Part shown: positions 58,691 through 64,000 of the stretch, piece by piece
Position numbering within the stretch: position 1 is the stretch's first letter
Layout: every line of letters starts with the position of its first letter
NCBI GenBank assembly: GCA_026419785.1
Contig: JAODTK010002765.1
Location: 1 to 64,000 of the forward strand
Source: Sclerodactyla briareus
Taxonomy: Eukaryota > Echinodermata > Holothuroidea > Dendrochirotida > Sclerodactylidae
Reading direction: 5' to 3'
DNA length: 64,000 nt
Translations under genes and position numbers: made by a program
The notes under the pieces: model-generated
What the model was told of the DNA's origin: nothing
Databases searched by the model: none
Seen by the model: the letters and a program-made list of their open reading frames with translations, nothing else

Positions 58691-61600
58691 GTAATGGGGA
58701 GGGTCATGTTGCGTCGGCGTCCACCAAGTATCATGTGACATACCCAAGGCGGGAGATATGCGGTTGGTAGGAGTGGCCGGGGAGGGGGTGGGTATTGAGA
58801 GGGTAGGAGGAAGTTTCCCAGAGGAGGTCGATCCACAGTCTGACGTCTTGACGGGAACTTCACCCCAACCCTCATGTGAAGAAAGAGGCGGGAAAAGATA
58901 CGAAGGGGCAACCGAAATAAGCTATAGGGGGGATATTATGTCGATCTAACGCCAAGTTAATAATGTCTTGTAGGTCAGTGAGAAAAGTAGTTGGGTACAC
59001 AGGTGGAGCCGTAGCAGTATTTTTACATGCTTGGTCTGAGCAGAATAAACCAAGCTCCAGTTTCCAGCTCAATTGACTAATTAGACTCAATTGACGAAGA
59101 GCTATCATTGGTTACCTACTTCATCACCTATTCTTTGGATACCGCTTCTAATTAAGACTGGGTCCAACGAAAGGGTAGGAGGGAATGGTGAGGTCAGCTG
59201 CCTGATTGTGATCGATCCCGTCCCCCGCGTTCTGTCTCCACGAGGCCGCTTTGGGTTAGGGAGGCCGTCCGCCGGGGGCGGGCCATAAGCTCATGGTTTG
59301 CGCATCTGCGCAGGATACCGTCGGATAGTTATGGGGTAGAAGGGACAGGCTCAGCCTGGTCCCTTGCTCAGAGAAGGTTTGGGTGATTGGAAGCGGCGGG
59401 TTGATGCAGCTTAATGCCTTCCAGGCATGCGCTCCCATGATTGATTGTGTTTTGGGCAGAATGAATCGTGAGGAAATTTATGTATGGAATGAAGTTCAGT
59501 AATCTCCAGAAAACGGTTTAATCCAGGTGCCTCTATTTGCGCGTGCTGTCTCCACGACTAGAGAAAGGCTGTAACTGTTGTTTGCTTCGAAATGAGTCGA
59601 TAAACACTTCTTCACGCCTCCTACAAGTTCTAGAAGACCCAGCTTCCAATTGCTTTGACATTAACAATTCTTGGTATTCAAATCATGCCGCCAGGCTTTT
59701 CCCACCGCGTGAAGGCGACAAAGGGACAACTTGTGCTATTCTCAACTAAAATCCCACCATTTTCTCCGTTACGTTAGGCGCCGACACCCATATCCAATCA
59801 AATTATCGTACGACTTTTTATCGCACAAGTGTGAACATCCATCCGATTAAAAATTTGACGCGTATCGTATCGTTTCGCACAAGTTTGAACAGAGCTCTTC
59901 CCGGGTAGTATTATTGATTATGTGGGTGCGCATGAAGTGTAAACTGGCTGGATTGGAGTGCGTGATGTCCATGTTCACACCTTATGTGTTAGTTTTGTTA
60001 CTATTTGTTTCATTGGGGCCGTCGGAGTTGCTCGTGCGACACTATGTATGTAGGTCTATGTATTGAATGCATGAATAATGACGTTGTGTTTTCCCCCATT
60101 TTAGTAAAATGAGCAACAAAGCCGTCTACTCCCCTAATCACTCTCATATTATTGTATTCCGATCTGCTGTATTGGTCGACTGTCCTCCGAAGAGCCCCAT
60201 GCCTGTATCCAAAGAACTGCCAACAATGTGCCGGCTGATCGCCAAAAAAGTGCGGGACGACATTATCACTGTGCCGAGGAGTAGGGGACAATGCATACTT
60301 AATATTACAAAAACGTTATCGATATGTTTAATCTCAACCTTTGCCAGCCAAAGGTTGCGCGACTGACCATATGCTCATTATTGAAAAAAGGCGCCAGTTG
60401 ATAGTAAATGGGTCCATAGCCATTCCTACTTTGGCGAACAGCTGAAGCAGATTCATATGGCAATGAATTTTGTTATCGGTGTCATAACAGCGAGCTTGCG
60501 TCGGAGAACATAGAGGAATATATACCGATGCATAGCATTTTGTGTTTCCACGAGTAAATGTCACATGTCATAGGGGTAGGCCTCAATATGTTGCCTGGAA
60601 TCCACAATGTTTACAGAACAGTAATTTGGCACGACAGAGCTTTTCCTGCCCCCGCCTTGTGTCGTTTACGAAGTACCGCCATGCATAAGTAACCAGTATA
60701 TGATGAGAGAGGTTAATAACGCTCCAACCCATCCGTGTCTTCTTATGGTCGTAATTCGATGCAGCGGTTTGATCTCTTGAGAACTCCCTCTTGTGCTCAT
60801 GACTAGATCCCTCGTCGCTCGGCTGATTTTCATTCAACTTATATCGCACAATGATATTAATTAGATCTGACGTCATCCGAGTCATCCATTCCTGTCCTAG
60901 ATAGGGCAACTGGGACTGAAGGTTATCTTAAACAGTGTTTATGTAAGGTATGGGCGATGCGACCAACTCTCTCGGGATGTTTATGCATATGAAATGAAGG
61001 GAAACAGTACTTTCTCCCTAGTTTAAGGTGTAAGTGTATATATTAAAGTGTGCTTAAAATAGGTTCGCCGTGTATATGCACAGCTACATATGTCCCAAGG
61101 TCCCAAATCATATCTGCGCATATGTCCGTTCTGATTACTGCGCAAATACAACTTTTCAATTCTGGATTCTGTAGATTATATGGAATTTTAACTGATTGAA
61201 ATATGTGGATTTCTGTTAGATTGCTTGCTACATTCATTGCGATCAACTTGTGAACATTGAATTGAGGGTTACTCAGCTTTGGGTATCACCCCCAGTTCAT
61301 TCTGGTCTGTGAAATAACGCCCTAGATCGTCCAAGGCGCACTTCCTGCACGAAAATGCTATTTGCTAAGATGATTGTCAGAGAAATGTAAAGTGTCCCTC
61401 ATCAGTCCTGCATGTCGCTGGCGTTAATCAAACGTCACTTCAGGTCGGGGCAAACACTCTTTCGGGAGAAGCATTCTCCATCATCCGTTTCGTGACTTTA
61501 TCCGCAGAACCGATCGTGACGTGGGACTCCCTGATGGGACCTGGCTAGGGTTAGTTCAACTTCTTGATAGGAGAATACCGGAGGTCGCCTCATAGAATGG

Positions 61601-63249
61601 CAAATATACAAAAAATTACGGTGATTGATCGTTAGGCGATAATTACCTCCCTGCAATGGAGGCGGCGCTCACGGATTTGCAACAACGAACTTAATACGTC
61701 ACGATGTTAGAGTGAGACAATACGCATCCGCGATCATGGGACGTTCCTGGGATATGCAATTATGAACTCTGGCGACACCGCGTGTGGGTCTATGACACGT
61801 ATAGGTGATAGTCTCACGTTCTTCCAGTGTTGTTGGGGCGACGAAGAGTCGCTGTCCAGCAGATACAAGATAATTTCAATAATTGAACATCAATTCGGTG
61901 ACAGTTTTTTACATTAAGGCATCGATCCACTTTCGTTCCCACAGAACGTTACCAGTGTTTTTTTTCTTCTGTATGAGATATGGACGCTGAATAGCTAGAA
62001 CATCGACTCCCCAACCCGAGTTAGCAGCTACATCGTTTCTGCGTGAGAGAAAGCGTGAGACTTCGGGCGCTATTACAGGAAGAATATAGTAAAGGATAAA
62101 AAATAACAAATGATCACAAAATTTAATAATTGTGTTTATTGCATATTTGTCCGAAGGCTATATAGGAAACCATGCACGCAGAGCGTTAGTAGGCCTCATT
62201 TTGTAATCATTGATTTTTCCAGACCACACCAAGGGTCGTATTTATCCTGCTGGACGAACGTTGGTTGTTTAAAAAAAAACCTACATTGTCAGAATTGCAA
62301 CGGAAATATCAAGCATTATTGTTCACTTTTGGGGAGTTCTCTCAAAACAACGAGCGCATTCGTTAACAGAATGGATCATATTGACCTCCACTGTTCGAGC
62401 GATCGGGGTGTGGTTAGTGACTTCAGACAGACAAAGTATGGTTATCCCTGGTCATCTAGCAAGAGACTAGCTGGACGAGGATCATGTGTGTATACAAACG
62501 AAGCAAATGGCTTCATTTTATCTAACCGATAGCTCGCAGTGAGGAACAGCGACTCGTAGTGGTTGGCACAACAGCGATCACTGCTGGTGTCAAAGCGTTA
62601 CGATGCGTCGACAGAGGGGTGCAGAACAATGAGAACACGTCATGGTTTGGTGTGTGGGTCAAAAGCTGTAAAATGGGTCCGTCCGCCCCAACGGAAGGTT
62701 TGTCCACTACTGTTTCGTTGTTGTTACGTTATGTTATTGTCTGTCACCATTTTTGTTCCTCGTGTTCTCGTTAGCGATACCCTTGTATCTTCGTAGCTTA
62801 GTTGCAGTGGGTAGCGTTATGCTCTTGCCGTGCCGTTTTGTGTTTGTGCTGTAACCCGTTCGTGATATCCACTTCCTTCTAATTTGCCGAGTATTCTACC
62901 CACCACCATGCAAATAACGAGTCACAGAAGGAGTGAGAGTGAAACCTAAATGTGAAATAAACTCTTCAATTGCCAGCTATCCAGAAAAAAACATTCACGT
63001 ATCAAAGCATATAATTGTGTTGTCTCGTCTGGACCGGTAGAGGCTGCCTTGTCTCTTCTCTATTTTGTGATGTGATAGTAAAATTTAACAACAAATCAAA
63101 ATAACCACACACATTGTTCGGAAACCACAACTTACTGGGGGCAAGCGCAAAGGAGAGCGACAATGATCATCCCACCCAGAAGACATGGGAATCCACCATA
63201 CCCTCTCAATGCCATTGGCCTTTAGCATCACTGTGGTATTTTCCTCCAG
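58691..63249. other. No gene confirmed; possible introns
   Basis: The ATG frame at 62,110-62,532 (140 codons) and TTG-opened frames at 60,583-60,909 and 60,109-60,366 show no known motif. If the exon at 63,250 belongs to a larger gene, internal exons may be hidden here, but none could be called with confidence. One diverged satellite monomer lies at about 59,928. Confidence 0.4.
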
Positions 63250-63389
63250 GCAAAGAGGCGTCCGCGGCGAGGACAGCAGATGACAAGGTTGTCGTCGTCA
63301 TCGGCTCGACGGTGTTCACCAAGTCGGAGACGTTCGACGAATGCATGGAACGGCTAAAACCAGATCGGGAGACAGCGGATCGGACATGA
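63250..63389 (+). CDS. Probable 3'-terminal coding exon, unknown product
   Basis: A strong acceptor, GGTATTTTCCTCCAG (AG at 63,248-63,249), opens a frame that runs to TGA at 63,387-63,389 in phase 1 (the first two bases complete a codon). Residues read KEASAARTADDKVVVVIGST then VFTKSETFDECMERLKPDRE and TADRT. Third codon positions are strongly G/C (GCG TCC GCG GCG AGG ... GTC GTC ATC GGC TCG ACG GTG TTC ACC AAG) against an AT-rich background, good evidence of coding. A VVVVIGS strand and an amphipathic acidic helix are suggested, but no family is recognised. The overlapping 135-codon minus frame is its shadow. The phase-1 start fits the phase-1 donor at 48,665, 14.6 kb upstream. Confidence 0.55.
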
Positions 63390-63740
63390 AGATCTGTGTC
63401 TCGAGACCACAGACTACGCCAAGTAGGAACTAATTGCCTGCTGTCCTCCGCTGTCACTCCGTCCTGTGCCGTTCTTCTGTCTACTGTCCTTCCGTCTGTT
63501 GAACTAACAGCATGTCGCAATCTTGACCTGGGGCTGAGTAGATTGAACATTTCCTGCTTGCACGACTGGGGGGAAAATTGCGTGATAGAATTTGAATGGA
63601 GTTCAGCTCCCAAGTGTCATTGATTTCTTTGTTTGGTTCATCTTTGTAGGGTGGATATGAACTTTGAATCTAATCGTGTACTCTCCTAAATCGACCAAAC
63701 CTTCTATCCTTCCATCCGAATAAACCAAAAGCTGCATTTC
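63390..63740 (+). other. Probable 3' untranslated region with AATAAA
   Basis: Follows the TGA of the preceding exon. AATAAA lies at 63,719-63,724, about 330 nt beyond the stop, a normal distance for a short animal 3' UTR. Confidence 0.4.
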
Positions 63741-63893
63741 CCGGGTGGTTAGGCGTATATTGAGAGTTGAATATGTTCAAGTATATATAAATATACATTC
63801 CGCAAGAGCCTATCTCATTCAGTATCGTGGGACATTGCAGGGTTGATTGATGAATAATTGGTATCGTTTGGGACACCCGCACACTTCCTGCAG

Positions 63894-63901
63894 TATAAGT
63901 A
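63894..63901 (+). promoter_or_regulatory. Possible TATA box (TATAAGTA)
   Basis: TATAAGTA is followed 44 nt downstream by an ATG (63,938) opening a frame (MYCVMCMHLSMVDTPKRGKL) that runs off the window end. The sequence between lacks a recognised initiator, so this is a weak candidate promoter. Confidence 0.2.
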
Positions 63902-64000
63902 CGCTACACTTGCTTTTACTCTGCCTTACCACTCACCATGTATTGTGTTATGTGCATGCATTTATCAATGGTAGACACCCCCAAGAGGGGCAAACTCTTT

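Noticed and set aside
62110-62532. 140-codon ATG frame with several cysteines
   Set aside because: No recognisable domain, no codon bias, no splice context. Frames of this length are expected by chance in this much sequence.

Overview
The window looks like a gene-poor stretch of animal genome, not a bacterial, archaeal or organellar one. There are no operons and no long open frames. The longest open frames (about 130-185 codons) are roughly what chance gives in 64 kb of AT-rich DNA. Three decayed LINE retrotransposons, hAT-type and other terminal-inverted-repeat elements, many microsatellites and minisatellites, and a few isolated exon-like segments with good splice signals point to an intron-rich invertebrate. 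A LINE/SINE tail of the type 'AAAGCGCTATATAAGAAC + TTA run' and a foldback-like element with tandemly repeated long inverted arms (the build of Drosophila FB and sea-urchin TU elements) suggest a marine invertebrate, perhaps an echinoderm or another invertebrate deuterostome. That placement is inference and weak.

Layout. 1-4.8 kb: dispersed G-rich repeats and a possible hAT-like end with a hairpin. 4.8-6.2 kb: a minus-strand LINE reverse transcriptase relic (LINE A), then the 3' tail of a different retroelement on the plus strand. 6.87-7.16 kb: a plausible 3'-terminal coding exon (minus) of a small two-helix membrane protein. 7.4-8.75 kb: a roughly 238-bp tandem satellite rich in AGGTCA half-sites, ending in a CA run; related fragments lie at 13.8 and 14.5 kb. 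10.5-13.0 kb: a GATA microsatellite and LINE B (minus, CR1/L2/Rex1-like). 16.1-17.8 kb: LINE C (plus, RTE-like). 18.6 kb: a small cysteine-pair ORF.

21.46-31.94 kb: a complex tandem duplication. Three copies of a block each carry a roughly 0.9-kb non-autonomous hAT-like element, with CAGTGTTGG termini and an 8-bp target duplication GTTTTTGC, and a TA-repeat tract. The last two copies also share 1.9 kb of downstream sequence. The copies differ largely by single-base gains and losses, so assembly or polishing artefact must be considered. 36.8-37.35 kb: a short TIR element with internal hairpins.

48.6 kb: a likely first coding exon (signal peptide, phase-1 donor) of a secreted or membrane protein, plus strand. 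50.7-55.7 kb: a roughly 5-kb foldback-like element. Its two arms, each about 1 kb and in opposite orientation, have outer parts made of 40-bp subrepeats, and its centre carries an array of a TTCGTACGAA palindrome. 56.1-58.4 kb: about 30 copies of a 38-bp minisatellite containing TGCGCATGC. 63.25-63.74 kb: a likely terminal coding exon (plus) with a phase-1 acceptor, strong G/C third-position bias and a polyadenylation signal.

The genes do not form a readable pathway. The two plus-strand exons at 48.6 and 63.25 kb have compatible phase and could be the ends of one gene spanning the foldback element, but no internal exon was found to prove it. Everything else supported here is repeat biology.
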